Counted from the stretch's first letter, positions 38,004 through 47,318 are shown. The stretch is 64,000 nt of DNA from Pseudomonas salomonii (GCF_900107155.1 NZ_FNOX01000004.1:372001-436000), one strand, 5' to 3'. The notes: a model not told the origin generated them from the sequence alone. Translations and numbers: made by a program.

Positions 38004-38414
38004 TTAGCTCTGTGCTTGATGCAGTTCTTGCAGACGGTCAGCACCGCCTTCAGCAACGCCTTCGGTGTAAGCGCGTTCGTTGGCTTGTTCAGCGCCACCT
38101 TCTACCAGGCCTTTCTGTTCCAGGCGATCACGGCCACCTTCAGCAACGCCTTCGGTGTAGGCGCGTTTGTTGGCTTGTTCAGCGCCGCCTTCTACCAGAC
38201 CTTTCTCTTCCAGGCGGTTGCGACCATTTTCAGCTACAGCGCCTTTGGCGTAGTCACGGTTTTCATCTTCTTGCGAACCGCTGCGGGCCAGGGTCTGGCT
38301 CGACTGAACGGCTTGAGCTTTGTTCTGTGGGGTAGCTTGTTCAGCGGCTGGCAGGGCAAATGCGCTGGAAGCCAGGACCGACAGCAGAACAGTAGCGAGT
38401 ATTTGGCGTTTCAT
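38004..38414 (-). CDS. Secreted protein with a 30-residue tandem repeat
   Basis: 136 residues from the ATG at 38414 (MKRQILATVLLSVLASSAFA, a Sec signal). After a Gln-rich linker, a 30-residue unit of the form E-G-G-x-x-R-L-E-x-K-G-L-V-E-G-G-A-E-Q-A-N-x-R-A-Y... appears twice nearly identically and a third time truncated (EGGADRLQE). The DNA repeats with a 90-bp period and very high identity, indicating recent duplication. Small, Ala/Glu/Gly-rich periplasmic proteins like this occur widely in pseudomonads; the function is unknown. GGAG ribosome site upstream. Confidence 0.85.
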   Translation of the reverse strand: MKRQILATVLLSVLASSAFALPAAEQATPQNKAQAVQSSQTLARSGSQEDENRDYAKGAVAENGRNRLEEKGLVEGGAEQANKRAYTEGVAEGGRDRLEQKGLVEGGAEQANERAYTEGVAEGGADRLQELHQAQS

Positions 38415-38477
38415 GATGGGTTGCTCCTTGGGAGGGCGATAAAGTGGGTACAGGGCTAATGTTACTCTCGAGAAGTC

Positions 38478-38506
38478 GATATAAAAGTTCATAAACACAA
38501 TGGTAA
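38478..38506 (-). promoter_or_regulatory. Possible promoter of the repeat-protein gene
   Basis: On the minus strand TTACCA and TATATC are 17 bases apart in an AT-rich patch, giving a leader of about 55 bases. The rest of the 346-bp interval to asmA (38507-38760) holds no gene or clear element. Confidence 0.3.
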
Positions 38507-38760
38507 TAATCAACAGAATTGATTGTTCCCCGCAGAGGCTCTAGAACGCGCCTCTCAAGCCCGCGCTTTTGCACCGCGGTGGGTATTTTCGACACGAACG
38601 TGGGTAACAATGGTGCGCCGTCGATGATGAAAACGGTCTGATCGATCAGGAAAGTGGCTTATTGCGACTAAATCGCTGTTCGGGTTAAACCCCTGGGCGG
38701 TTTGCCAGTCGTAGCCTTATAAGCTGTAGTTTTGCTATCTGTGTTGAGGAGTCCTGTGCA

Positions 38761-40827
38761 ATGACGCGCACTCGTAAAATCGTGGTTTGGAGCTGCGCCA
38801 GCTTCGCGGTGTTAATCGCCATCCTGGTCTTGGTGCTGGTATTTTTTGATTGGAACCGCATCAAGCCGCCGCTCAATGCCAACGTCTCCGAAGAGTTGCA
38901 TCGCCCGTTTGCCATTAATGGCAACCTCGCCGTAGTGTGGGCGCGCGAGCCCGATGAAGGCGGTTGGCGGGCCTGGGTGCCGTGGCCCCACGTGATTGCC
39001 GAAGACCTGACCCTGGGCAATCCGGACTGGTCAAAAAAACCGCAGATGGTCACGCTCAAGCGCGTGGAATTGCGCATTTCGCCCCTGGCCTTGCTGGCCC
39101 AACGCGTGGTGATCCCGCGTATCGACCTCACCGAGCCAAGTGCCGACTTGCAGCGCCTGGCTGACGGTCGCGCCAACTGGACCTTCACGTTCGATCCCAA
39201 AGACCCCGACGCCGAGCCTTCCAGCTGGGTGGTGGACATCGGTTCCATCGGCTTCGACAAGGGCCACGTCACCCTCGACGACCAAACCCTCAAGACCCAA
39301 CTGGACGTGATCATTGACCTGCTCGGCAAGCCGATTCCCTTCGGTGAAATTGTCGGCGACGCGGACGCCAAGAAGGCCCTGGAAAAAGGCTCGGCGCCCC
39401 AGGACTACGCATTCGGTCTCAAGGTCAAAGGCCAGTACCACGGCCAGAAACTCGACGGCACCGGCAAGATCGGCGGGCTGCTGGCCTTGCAGGACGCGGC
39501 CAAGCCGTTCCCGTTGCAAGCGCAAGTGAAAATCGCCGACACCAGCATCGCACTGGCCGGCACCCTGACCGACCCGCTGAACCTGGGGGCCCTGGACCTG
39601 CGGCTGAAACTGTCCGGCAGCAGCCTGGGCAACCTTTACCCGCTGACCGGCGTAACGCTGCCCGATTCTCCGGCCTATGCCACCGACGGCCATCTGATCG
39701 CCAAGCTGCATGAGGCCAGCGGCGCGTCATTCACCTACGAAAACTTCAACGGCAAGATCGGCAACAGTGATATCCACGGCAACCTCAGTTATGTCGCCAG
39801 CCAGCCACGCCCCAAGCTCAGCGGTACGCTGGTGTCCAACCAACTGCTGATGACTGACCTTGCACCGTTGATCGGTGCCGACTCCAACGCCAAGCAAAAG
39901 GCCCGTGGTGGCGAGAGCAAGCAACCGGCAACCAAAGTGCTGCCGGTGGAAGAGTTCCGCACCGAGCGCTGGCGCGACATGGACGCCGATGTGGAATTTA
40001 CCGGCAAACGCATCGTGCACAGCGCCGACTTGCCGTTCACCGACCTCTACACCCACTTGGTCCTCAACGACGGCGAGCTGAGCCTGCAACCCCTGCGCTT
40101 TGGTGTGGCGGGTGGCAAGCTGGATGCGCAGATTCGCTTGAACGGGCGTATCACGCCGATGGAAGGGCACGCCAGGCTGACCGCACGCAACTTCAAGCTC
40201 AAGCAGCTGTTCCCGACGTTCGAGCCGATGAAAACCAGCTTTGGTGAGCTCAACGGCGATGCCGATATTTCCGGGCGCGGCAACTCCGTGGCGGCCCTGT
40301 TGGGCAGCTCCAACGGTGACCTGAAAATGCTGATCAACGACGGCGCCATCAGCCGCGGCCTGATGGAAATTGCCGGGCTCAACGTGGGCAACTACGTGGT
40401 CGGCCGCTTGTTTGGCGACAAGGAAGTGAAGATCAACTGCGCGGCGGCGGATTTTGGCATCAAGACGGGTCTGGCGACGACGCGGCTGTTTGTATTCGAT
40501 ACCGAGAACGCGATCATTTATATCGATGGCACGGCGAACATGGCGACCGAGCAGTTGGACTTGACCATCACGCCCGAATCAAAAGGCTTCCGCCTCTTTT
40601 CCCTGCGCTCGCCGCTGTACGTCAACGGCCCATTTATCAAGCCCAATGCTGGTGTGAAAGCGGTGCCGTTGATGTTGCGGGGGGCCGGGATGGTCGCGCT
40701 GGGTGTGATCGCCGGGCCGGCTGCCGGTTTGCTGGCATTGGTCGCACCAAGCGGGGATGAGCCCAACCAGTGCGCACCGTTGCTGCAACAGATGAAAGAA
40801 GGCAAGGCGCCGAAAACCGTGAAATAA
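38761..40827 (+). CDS. AsmA family protein
   Basis: 688 residues. An N-terminal membrane anchor (about 6-29, KIVVWSCASFAVLIAILVLV) is followed by a long periplasmic beta-rich domain of the AsmA/TamB kind (PFAINGNLAVVWA, LTLGNPDW, VELRISPLALLAQRVVIPRIDL, GRANWTFTFDP). A C-terminal AsmA_2 block with LFVFDTENAIIYIDGTANM and ELD-type repeats follows. AsmA-like proteins are thought to move phospholipids between inner and outer membranes. Tandem beta units are consistent with a hydrophobic groove. Monocistronic. A 28-bp perfect palindrome follows its stop after 20 bases. Confidence 0.92.
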   Translation: MTRTRKIVVWSCASFAVLIAILVLVLVFFDWNRIKPPLNANVSEELHRPFAINGNLAVVWAREPDEGGWRAWVPWPHVIAEDLTLGNPDWSKKPQMVTLKRVELRISPLALLAQRVVIPRIDLTEPSADLQRLADGRANWTFTFDPKDPDAEPSSWVVDIGSIGFDKGHVTLDDQTLKTQLDVIIDLLGKPIPFGEIVGDADAKKALEKGSAPQDYAFGLKVKGQYHGQKLDGTGKIGGLLALQDAAKPFPLQAQVKIADTSIALAGTLTDPLNLGALDLRLKLSGSSLGNLYPLTGVTLPDSPAYATDGHLIAKLHEASGASFTYENFNGKIGNSDIHGNLSYVASQPRPKLSGTLVSNQLLMTDLAPLIGADSNAKQKARGGESKQPATKVLPVEEFRTERWRDMDADVEFTGKRIVHSADLPFTDLYTHLVLNDGELSLQPLRFGVAGGKLDAQIRLNGRITPMEGHARLTARNFKLKQLFPTFEPMKTSFGELNGDADISGRGNSVAALLGSSNGDLKMLINDGAISRGLMEIAGLNVGNYVVGRLFGDKEVKINCAAADFGIKTGLATTRLFVFDTENAIIYIDGTANMATEQLDLTITPESKGFRLFSLRSPLYVNGPFIKPNAGVKAVPLMLRGAGMVALGVIAGPAAGLLALVAPSGDEPNQCAPLLQQMKEGKAPKTVK

Positions 40828-40847
40828 CAGAAGGAACGCTAGCCAAA

Positions 40848-40875
40848 TGTGGGAGCGAGCAAGCCCGCTCCCACA
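40848..40875. repeat. 28-bp minimal REP palindrome, copy A
   Basis: Both ends are the terminal 10 bases of the REP arm (TGTGGGAGCG / complement) but the spacer is collapsed to a few bases. An identical sequence recurs at 44790-44817. Confidence 0.9.
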
Positions 40876-40892
40876 CTGTTTTGTGGTGTTAG

Positions 40893-41423
40893 TTACAGGT
40901 CCTGCAGAATATCCGCCATGTCATCGGCGTGTTCTTCTTCCTGGGCCAGGATGTCTTCGAAGATTCGACGTGTAGTCGGGTCTTTATCACCGATGTACTG
41001 GATGATTTCGCGATAGCTGTCCACCGCGATCCGTTCGGCCACCAGGTCTTCGTAGACCATTTCCTTCAAAGTATTGCCGGCCACGTATTGAGCGTGGGAG
41101 TTCTTCGACAGCAGGTCGGGGTTGAACTCCGGCTCACCGCCCAGTTGCACGATGCGCTCGGCCAGTTTGTCGGCGTGTTCGGCTTCCTGAGTGGCGTGCT
41201 CCAGGAACTCATCGGCGGCGACACTGGCTTTCAGGCCGCTGGCCATGAAGTAGTGACGCTTGTAGCGCAACACGCAGACCAGTTCAGTGGCCAGCGACTC
41301 GTTGAGCAGGCGGATAATTTCCTCACGGTCGGCATCGTAACCTTCGGTCACGGCGCCGTTTTCGACGTGCTGGCGGGCGCGGCTGCGCAGGGTTGCAACG
41401 TCGGTCAAGTTTGCTTGGGTCAT
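40893..41423 (-). CDS. Bacterioferritin/ferritin-like protein
   Basis: 176 residues with a four-helix ferritin fold. Metal-ligand motifs are ESLATELVCVLRYKRHYF (first Glu pair), EHATQEAEHADKLAER (ExxxEH) and EEEHADDMADIL near the end. The sequence lacks the haem-ligating Met52 context of classical Bfr, and the family (PA4880-like in P. aeruginosa) is annotated both as bacterioferritin and as Dps-like. It likely stores iron or detoxifies peroxide. Monocistronic; ATCTCCTGG-rich leader upstream. Confidence 0.9.
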   Translation of the reverse strand: MTQANLTDVATLRSRARQHVENGAVTEGYDADREEIIRLLNESLATELVCVLRYKRHYFMASGLKASVAADEFLEHATQEAEHADKLAERIVQLGGEPEFNPDLLSKNSHAQYVAGNTLKEMVYEDLVAERIAVDSYREIIQYIGDKDPTTRRIFEDILAQEEEHADDMADILQDL

Positions 41424-41622
41424 CTCAATCTCCTGGTGCTAATCCGGTTTTGCGCCACGCTCTGTCGGCGTGATCACTCCAAGTTGTGAGTCCTGGCTGA
41501 CGCAAAAAGTTTTATCGGATTTCACACCGTCTGACCGGGCACTTCCAAACGGCTTAGTCATGGGGCAGTCATGTCGGCTGGTCTAGGATGGCATTATCGC
41601 TTTCCGAACTGGATGCCGGCCC

Positions 41623-42513
41623 ATGCCCGATTCCCTCGCCACGCGTTACCCCTTGGTGCTGGTGCCCGGCATGCTGGGCTTTGTGCGCGTAGGCTTTTTC
41701 CCTTACTGGTACGGCATTGTCCCGGCGCTGCGAGCGGGTGGGGCGCAGGTATTTGCCATTCAGGTGGCGCCGCTGGATGCCAGCGAGGTGCGCGGCGAGC
41801 AGTTGCTGGCGCACATCGAACAGATCCGCCGCGAGACCGGCGCCGATAAGGTCAACCTGATCGGCCACAGCCAGGGCGCGCTCACCGCGCGTTATGCCGC
41901 CGCCCTGCGCCCGCAGTGGGTGGCGTCCGTGACGTCGGTGGCCGGGCCCAACCATGGCTCGGAACTGGCGGACCATATCCACGCCCATTACCCGCCGGCC
42001 AGCGTGAAAGGCAGGCTGATGAGCGCGGCGTTTCATCTGGTTGCCTGGGTAATGGGCCTGCTGGAAACCGGCTATCGCGGCCCGCGCTTCAAGGCCGACT
42101 TGCAGGCCTCGCATCAATCCCTGACCCGTGACGGTGTGGCCTTGTTCAACCGCCAGTATCCCCAAGGGCTGCCCGAAATCTGGGGCGGGCAGGGCGCCGA
42201 GGTGGTCAACGGCGTGCGTTATTACTCGTGGTCCGGCACCTTGCAGCCAGGCAAGACCGACCGTGGGCGCAACCTGCTGGATGGCACCAATCGCAGTTGC
42301 CGGCTGTTTGCGCGCAGCTTTGTGCGTGAGCAGGGCCAATGTGACGGCATGGTCGGGCGCTACAGCTCACACTTGGGCACGGTCATCGGTGATGACTACG
42401 CCCTGGACCACTTCGATATCGTCAACCAATCCATGGGGTTGGTGGGCAAAGGTGCGGAGCCGATCCGGTTGTTTGTCGAGCATGCCCGGCGGCTGAAGGC
42501 GGCGGGGGTTTAA
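41623..42513 (+). CDS. Triacylglycerol lipase, family I (LipA/LipC-like), without signal peptide
   Basis: 296 residues with an alpha/beta-hydrolase fold. The nucleophile S83 lies in GHSQG, the acid is probably D241 (CDGMVG) and the base H263 (YALDHFDIV). Oxyanion loop LVPGMLGF, plus two Cys (C226 and C240) placed as the disulfide of secreted Pseudomonas lipases. In contrast to LipA/LipC, the frame starts MPDSLATRYPLVLVPG with no signal peptide and no adjacent foldase gene (lif), so either secretion is signal-less or the enzyme is cytoplasmic. The start at 41623 is the only ATG before the conserved core. Confidence 0.9.
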   Translation: MPDSLATRYPLVLVPGMLGFVRVGFFPYWYGIVPALRAGGAQVFAIQVAPLDASEVRGEQLLAHIEQIRRETGADKVNLIGHSQGALTARYAAALRPQWVASVTSVAGPNHGSELADHIHAHYPPASVKGRLMSAAFHLVAWVMGLLETGYRGPRFKADLQASHQSLTRDGVALFNRQYPQGLPEIWGGQGAEVVNGVRYYSWSGTLQPGKTDRGRNLLDGTNRSCRLFARSFVREQGQCDGMVGRYSSHLGTVIGDDYALDHFDIVNQSMGLVGKGAEPIRLFVEHARRLKAAGV

Positions 42514-42535
42514 CCGGGAGACCGGATTATCGTTC

Positions 42536-42616
42536 ATCGCAGGCAAGCCAGCTCCCACATTCGACCGGGTTCCAGCTTTGGAATGGGGTCGAATGTGGGA
42601 GCTGGCTTGCCTGCGA
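42536..42616. repeat. REPIN between convergent lipase and EamA genes
   Basis: ATCGCAGGCAAGCCAGCTCC arms with an inner TTCGACCGGGTTCC/GGGGTCGAA pairing, between the two stops. Confidence 0.9.
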
Positions 42617-42626
42617 TAGCGATCTG

Positions 42627-43514
42627 TCAGGCGACGCCAACCTCACGACGCACCGGCGTAATCCAACGCTCCGACAAAATCACCCCACCCAAGGTCAGCA
42701 AGCCACCGACCAAGTGATACGGCGCCAACTCTTCCTTCAGCACCACCGCCGCAATCAAGGCGGTAATCAACGGCAGCAAGTTGAAAAACAGTGTGGTGCG
42801 GCTTGGCCCCAGGTGTTTCACCGAGTGCATCCACGCCAGTGGCGCCAGCATCGACGCCAGCAGGCACGCGTACAGCACCAGCGGGATATTCGCCCAGCCC
42901 AAGCCGGCTTTGGCCGAGAACAGGAACAGCGGAAACAGCACCACCACCGCCACCAGTATCTGCAAATACAGCAACACCAGCGGCGGCAGGCGCAATTGCC
43001 ATTTTTTCAGCAGGGTGCTGTAGACCGCGTAGGCCAGGGTAGCGAACAGCATCATCGCGTCACCCAGGTTAAGCCCGTGTTGCAGCAATGCGCCGAGGTT
43101 GCCGGCCGAGACCACCACGACCACGCCCGCGAACGACAGCACCGCACCGGTCAACGCGCCGAAGGTAAGGCGTTGGCCGAGGCTGATGATGGCGGCCGTG
43201 AGCGACATCAAGGGCATCAGCGACAGGATGATGCCCATGTTGGTGGCGCTGGTCAGCGTCGCGGCGTAGTAGGCCAGGCTTTGATACACCGCCATGCCCA
43301 GTACGCCGAGGATGAAAATCTTGCCCAGGTTCGGGCGGATCAGCGCCCAGTTGGCCAGCACCGGCTTGAGCATGAACGGAGTAAACAGCAACGCCGCCAG
43401 CAACCAGCGGTAAAAGCCGATTTCTGCGGGGAAGATCGAGCCCACCGCCAGTTTGTTGACCACGGTGTTGCCGGCCCAGATAAAGATGGCCAGCAGGGGA
43501 TACGCGTATTGCAT
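42627..43514 (-). CDS. EamA/DMT family membrane transporter
   Basis: 295 residues, ten hydrophobic segments in two EamA repeats (AYPLLAIFIWAGNTVVNKLA at the start; DAMMLFATLAYAVYSTLLKKW beginning the second). Proteins of this family export amino acids or metabolites; the substrate is unknown. The start is the ATG at 43514 (MQYAYPLLAIF). The gene diverges from an AraC-type regulator 97 bp away, which probably controls it. Confidence 0.92.
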   Translation of the reverse strand: MQYAYPLLAIFIWAGNTVVNKLAVGSIFPAEIGFYRWLLAALLFTPFMLKPVLANWALIRPNLGKIFILGVLGMAVYQSLAYYAATLTSATNMGIILSLMPLMSLTAAIISLGQRLTFGALTGAVLSFAGVVVVVSAGNLGALLQHGLNLGDAMMLFATLAYAVYSTLLKKWQLRLPPLVLLYLQILVAVVVLFPLFLFSAKAGLGWANIPLVLYACLLASMLAPLAWMHSVKHLGPSRTTLFFNLLPLITALIAAVVLKEELAPYHLVGGLLTLGGVILSERWITPVRREVGVA

Positions 43515-43554
43515 CGAAAGAAACCAGGTGTGTTGATGAGCCGGGATTATCCCC

Positions 43555-43609
43555 TGTCTGGATAGAAGCCTATACTGCGATCCAGACAACCGACCTTTGT
43601 ATCCAGACA
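43555..43609. promoter_or_regulatory. Three TATCCAGACA operator repeats between EamA and AraC genes
   Basis: TGTCTGGATA (43555-43564, inverted), GATCCAGACA (43579-43588) and TATCCAGACA (43600-43609). The two direct copies start exactly 21 bases apart, two helical turns, as AraC-family dimers require. TATACT between them could be a -10 element. They almost certainly bind the adjacent AraC regulator. Confidence 0.65.
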
Positions 43610-43611
43610 AT

Positions 43612-44400
43612 ATGGCCAGACACACCGTACGCCTCGCGGACTTTCGTAGCCTGCCGAGCCCCGTCTACTTCCGCTACTCCGAATTCGCCCCCGACACCGA
43701 GTGCACGCCGCACCGGCATGGTTGGGGCTCGCTGGACTATTCGGCCAATGGCGTGATGCGCATGGAAGTGGCCGGCAACCGCTTTATGTCGCCGCCGCAG
43801 TACGCGGTATGGATCCCCCCCAATACCGAGCACAGTTCCTACAATGCCCAGGCGATTGTGTATCGCTCCGTGGGCCTGGTCCCGGAGCTCTGCGCGCAAC
43901 TGCCGCAGGCGCCGTGCACCTTGGCGATCAGTGACATTCTCAAGGCCATCCTCAGCGACTTTGCCCAGCGTGACGTCAATATCGCGCAGACCGAGGCCGA
44001 CATACGCCTGGCCCAGGTGCTGGTGGACCAGCTCAAGCAAGCGCCGATGCATGATTGCTTCCTGCCTTACGCGCGCCACCCCGGCTTGCTCGGCGTACTT
44101 GAGGGCATGCAGGCCGAGCCTGGCGACAATCGCCCGCTGGCGCAGTGGGCCGAGCAAGTGCATGTGAGTGAGCGGACGTTGGCGCGCCAATTTGTGCGCG
44201 AGCTGGGCATGAGCTTCGGTGAATGGCGCCAGCGCCTGCGTTACCTCGCCGCCATCGAAGCCCTGGACAGCGACCGCAGTGTGCAACACGTAGCCTTTGA
44301 CTTGGGCTACAGCACCGCCTCGGCGTTTATCGCCATGTTCCAGCGTCACGCCGGCTGCACCCCGGAGCAGTACCGCCGGTCGAATATCCGTGGGCGCTGA
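43612..44400 (+). CDS. AraC-family regulator with cupin-type N-terminal domain
   Basis: 262 residues from the ATG at 43612. The N-terminal ~130 residues are an AraC_binding cupin-like sensor (TECTPHRHGWGSLDYSANG, metal-like HRH). The C-terminal two-HTH domain has LAQWAEQVHVSERTLARQFVRELGMSFGEWRQRLR and VQHVAFDLGYSTASAFIAMFQRHAGCTPEQYRR. It is divergent from the EamA exporter. The last operator repeat ends 2 bases before the ATG, so autorepression is likely. Confidence 0.92.
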   Translation: MARHTVRLADFRSLPSPVYFRYSEFAPDTECTPHRHGWGSLDYSANGVMRMEVAGNRFMSPPQYAVWIPPNTEHSSYNAQAIVYRSVGLVPELCAQLPQAPCTLAISDILKAILSDFAQRDVNIAQTEADIRLAQVLVDQLKQAPMHDCFLPYARHPGLLGVLEGMQAEPGDNRPLAQWAEQVHVSERTLARQFVRELGMSFGEWRQRLRYLAAIEALDSDRSVQHVAFDLGYSTASAFIAMFQRHAGCTPEQYRRSNIRGR

Positions 44401-44472
44401 AGATGTAACAGGTTTTGACTACACTGCTGCGTAGGCCGTGCCCCTTTGGTACGGCAACAGGGAGAAAACTCC

Positions 44473-44775
44473 ATGAAGATGCTGCGTATTCCGTTGTTGA
44501 TGATGGGCCTGCTGCTGTGTTCCCAAGGCTTCGCTGCCACAGCCCAGCAAAATAAAATGACCACCTGCAATGCCCAAGCCTCCACCAAGACGCTCAAGGG
44601 CGATGACCGCAAGGCTTTTATGAAGACCTGCCTGTCGGCGCCGGCCGCCAACGATGCCAAGACCCTGACTCCGCAGCAGCAGAAAATGAAAGACTGCAAT
44701 GCCACGGCGAAAACCAAGGCGTTGGCCGGCGATGCGCGTAAAACCTTTATGAGCACCTGCCTCAAAGGCAACTGA
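44473..44775 (+). CDS. psiF: PsiF repeat family periplasmic protein
   Basis: 100 residues: a Sec signal peptide (MKMLRIPLLMMGLLLCSQGFA) followed by two PsiF repeats, each C-N-x-x-A...K-x-L-x-G-D-x-R-K-x-F-M-x-x-C-L (about residues 35-57 and 74-96). Each repeat has a Cys pair that could form a disulfide. PsiF was named for phosphate-starvation induction in E. coli; the molecular role is unknown. The ATG at 44473 follows GGGAGAA. Confidence 0.92.
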   Translation: MKMLRIPLLMMGLLLCSQGFAATAQQNKMTTCNAQASTKTLKGDDRKAFMKTCLSAPAANDAKTLTPQQQKMKDCNATAKTKALAGDARKTFMSTCLKGN

Positions 44776-44789
44776 TAGCGCCTATCTCC

Positions 44790-44817
44790 TGTGGGAGCGA
44801 GCAAGCCCGCTCCCACA
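44790..44817. repeat. 28-bp minimal REP palindrome, copy B
   Basis: Identical to the palindrome at 40848-40875. It begins 14 bases after the psiF stop. Confidence 0.9.
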
Positions 44818-44906
44818 CTGCCGGTGTTCGCCATTCAGACCTCTCGCTTGATTCCCTCAAGGCTGGCAGACTGCCCATCCTTTAGCGCCGTTCGTTTTGA
44901 GGCTGT

Positions 44907-45920
44907 ATGCCAACGTTTTCTCAGCGTCACGTGTTGTTGCTGGTCAGTTGCATCATCATTTTCGGCGGGCTCCTGCTGGTGCTGCCACTCAAGCTGCTGC
45001 CCAGCCTGCTGGCCGGCCTGTTGGTTTATGAACTGGTCAACATGCTCACCCCGCAGTTGCAGCGGTTGATCGAAGGCCGGCGTGCGCGTTGGCTGGCGGT
45101 GGCCTTGCTGGGCACCTTGATCGTCAGCGTGCTGACCCTGATCTTTGCCGGCGCCATCAGTTTCCTGCTCCACGAGGCGGAAAACCCCGGGGCTTCGCTG
45201 GACAAATTCATGGGCGTGGTCGACCGCGCGCGCGGGCAACTGCCGCCGTTCGTCGACGCCTACCTGCCCGCCAGTGCCGCCGAGTTCCGCGTGGCCATCG
45301 GCGATTGGTTGAGCAAGCACCTGAGCGAGCTGCAACTGGTCGGCAAAGACGCCGCCCACATGTTCGTCACCCTGCTGATCGGCATGGTGCTCGGCGCCAT
45401 CATTGCCTTGCAGCGTGTGCCCGACCTGACCAAACGCAAACCCCTGGCTGCGGCGCTGTTCGACCGCCTGCACCTGTTGGTCCAAGCGTTTCGCAATATC
45501 GTCTTCGCCCAGATCAAGATTGCCGCGCTTAATACGGCCTTCACTGCGATTTTTCTCGCCGTCGTGTTGCCGCTGTGCGGTATCCACCTGCCGCTGACCA
45601 AAACCCTGATCGTGCTGACCTTCCTGGTCGGCCTGCTGCCGGTGATCGGCAACCTGATCTCCAACACCCTGATCACCATCGTCGCGCTGTCGCTGTCGAT
45701 CTGGGTGGCGGTGGCGGCGTTGGGGTATTTGATCGTGATCCACAAGGTCGAGTACTTCCTCAACGCGCGCATTGTCGGCGGGCAGATCAGTGCCAAATCC
45801 TGGGAGTTGCTGCTGGCGATGCTGGTGTTTGAAGCCGCGTTCGGCCTGCCGGGTGTGGTGGCGGGGCCGATTTATTATGCGTATTTAAAGAGTGAGTTGA
45901 AGCTGGCGGGGATGGTTTAA
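44907..45920 (+). CDS. AI-2E family transporter (UPF0118)
   Basis: 337 residues with about eight membrane segments: two at the N-terminus, a soluble stretch (about 95-140), then the conserved C-terminal block including [20 protein letters not shown] and [22 protein letters not shown]. Family members include TqsA (AI-2 export) and Na+/H+ or other exporters, so the substrate is open. Monocistronic; a compound palindrome follows 11 bases after the stop. Confidence 0.88.
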   Translation: MPTFSQRHVLLLVSCIIIFGGLLLVLPLKLLPSLLAGLLVYELVNMLTPQLQRLIEGRRARWLAVALLGTLIVSVLTLIFAGAISFLLHEAENPGASLDKFMGVVDRARGQLPPFVDAYLPASAAEFRVAIGDWLSKHLSELQLVGKDAAHMFVTLLIGMVLGAIIALQRVPDLTKRKPLAAALFDRLHLLVQAFRNIVFAQIKIAALNTAFTAIFLAVVLPLCGIHLPLTKTLIVLTFLVGLLPVIGNLISNTLITIVALSLSIWVAVAALGYLIVIHKVEYFLNARIVGGQISAKSWELLLAMLVFEAAFGLPGVVAGPIYYAYLKSELKLAGMV

Positions 45921-45931
45921 CTGGCCCGTTA

Positions 45932-46044
45932 GCTCGTTCCCACGCTCTGCGTGGGAATGCTGCCCTGGACGCTCTGCGTCCGCTGTTGAAGTCGTGACGC
46001 GGAGCGTCACAGGATGCATTCCCACGCGGAGCGTGGGAACGATC
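45932..46044. repeat. Compound palindromic repeat, copy 5 of 8
   Basis: Left end GCTCGTTCCCACGCTCTGCG, right end GCGTGGGAACGATC. Its last base is the last base of the yegD-like stop codon on the other strand, so the element abuts that gene without a gap. Confidence 0.9.
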
Positions 46045-47318
46045 TACTCCATTGCGCCGTAACGCTTGCTCGCCTCAATCGCCAGACCACTGCCGATACT
46101 GCCGAAGATATTACCTTCCACATGCCGTGCATTCGGCAGCATGGCCGAGATGCTGTGGCGCAGTGCCGGAATGCCGCTGGAGCCGCCGGTGAAGAACACC
46201 GTGTCCACCTGGGCCACGCTCACCGAGGCATCGTTAAGCAGTTGGGTGACGCTGTTGCGCACACGCTCCAGCAACGCGTCGATGGACGACTCGAACAATG
46301 CTCGGCTGAGGTCGACGCTCAGGCCTTTTTCGATGCGGTCCAGGGCCACGTGGCGGTTGTCTTCGTGGGTCAGCTGGATCTTGGTTTCTTCCACTTCCAT
46401 GGCCAGCCAGTGCCCGGCGCGCTGTTCGATCAGCTTGAACAGGCGGTCGATGCCGCCGGTGTCTTCGATGTCGTAGCGCATGCTGCCCAGGGCCAGCTGG
46501 GATTTTTGCGAATACACCGAGTTGATGGTGTGCCAGGTGGCCAGGTTCATGTGGTGGCTGGTGGGCATGTAGGCGCCGCTTTTCATGCGGCTGCCGTAGC
46601 CGAACAACGGCATCATGCCTTGCAGGCTTAGCTGTTTGTCGAAGTCGGTGCCGCCGATGTGCACGCCGCCGGTGGCGAGGATGTCGCTCTGGCGGTTGTC
46701 GTTGTGACGGCGGTCCGGCGACAGGCGCACCAGCGAGAAGTCTGAAGTACCGCCGCCGATGTCGACGATCAGTACCAGCTCTTCTTTCTCGATGGTCGAC
46801 TCGTAGTCAAACGCGGCCGCGATCGGCTCGTACTGGAACGAGATGTCCTTGAAACCGATCTTGCGCGCCACATCCACCAGGGTGTTTTCCGCTTCCTGGT
46901 CGGCCATGGGGTCGTCATCGACGAAGAACACCGGGCGGCCCAGCACCACTTCTTCGAACTCGCGACCGGCGTTGGCTTCGGCGCGGCTCTTGAGCTGGCC
47001 GATAAACAGCGCCAGCAGGTCGGTGAACGGCATGGCCGTGCCGAGCACGCTGGTGTCGTGCTTGATCAGCTTGGAACCCAGCAGGCTCTTGAGCGAGCGC
47101 ATCAGCCGGCCTTCGTAGTTCTCCAGGTATTCGTGCAGCGCCAGGCGACCGTACACCGGGCGGCGCTCCTCGAAGTTGAAGAACACCACCGACGGCAACG
47201 TGATCTTGTCGTCCTCCAGCGCGATAAGCGTCTCCTCGCCGGGGCGGATCCAGCCGACGGTGGAGTTGGACGTGCCGAAGTCGATGCCGCAGGCACGGGC
47301 TGGGGATGTGTTGTTCAT
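46044..47318 (-). CDS. yegD: YegD-like Hsp70-family ATPase
   Basis: 424 residues containing only the Hsp70/actin ATPase fold. Phosphate-1 loop [13 protein letters not shown] (residues 11-23), phosphate-2 [14 protein letters not shown], adenosine loop [13 protein letters not shown]. The substrate-binding domain of DnaK is absent, as in E. coli YegD. Its position back to back with cbpA, a DnaJ-type co-chaperone, suggests a shared stress function, but partnership is inference. Start at the ATG at 47318 ([14 protein letters not shown]); an upstream in-frame reading is not conserved. Confidence 0.9.
   Translation of the reverse strand: MNNTSPARACGIDFGTSNSTVGWIRPGEETLIALEDDKITLPSVVFFNFEERRPVYGRLALHEYLENYEGRLMRSLKSLLGSKLIKHDTSVLGTAMPFTDLLALFIGQLKSRAEANAGREFEEVVLGRPVFFVDDDPMADQEAENTLVDVARKIGFKDISFQYEPIAAAFDYESTIEKEELVLIVDIGGGTSDFSLVRLSPDRRHNDNRQSDILATGGVHIGGTDFDKQLSLQGMMPLFGYGSRMKSGAYMPTSHHMNLATWHTINSVYSQKSQLALGSMRYDIEDTGGIDRLFKLIEQRAGHWLAMEVEETKIQLTHEDNRHVALDRIEKGLSVDLSRALFESSIDALLERVRNSVTQLLNDASVSVAQVDTVFFTGGSSGIPALRHSISAMLPNARHVEGNIFGSIGSGLAIEASKRYGAME

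Noticed and set aside
38016..38459. 147-codon plus-strand frame with internal repeats
   Set aside because: It is the antisense of the secreted repeat protein, whose signal peptide, ribosome site and terminator support the minus strand.
40848..40875. Intrinsic terminator after the asmA-like gene
   Set aside because: A strong hairpin but no T-run on either side; its exact duplicate after psiF shows it is a REP-derived repeat.
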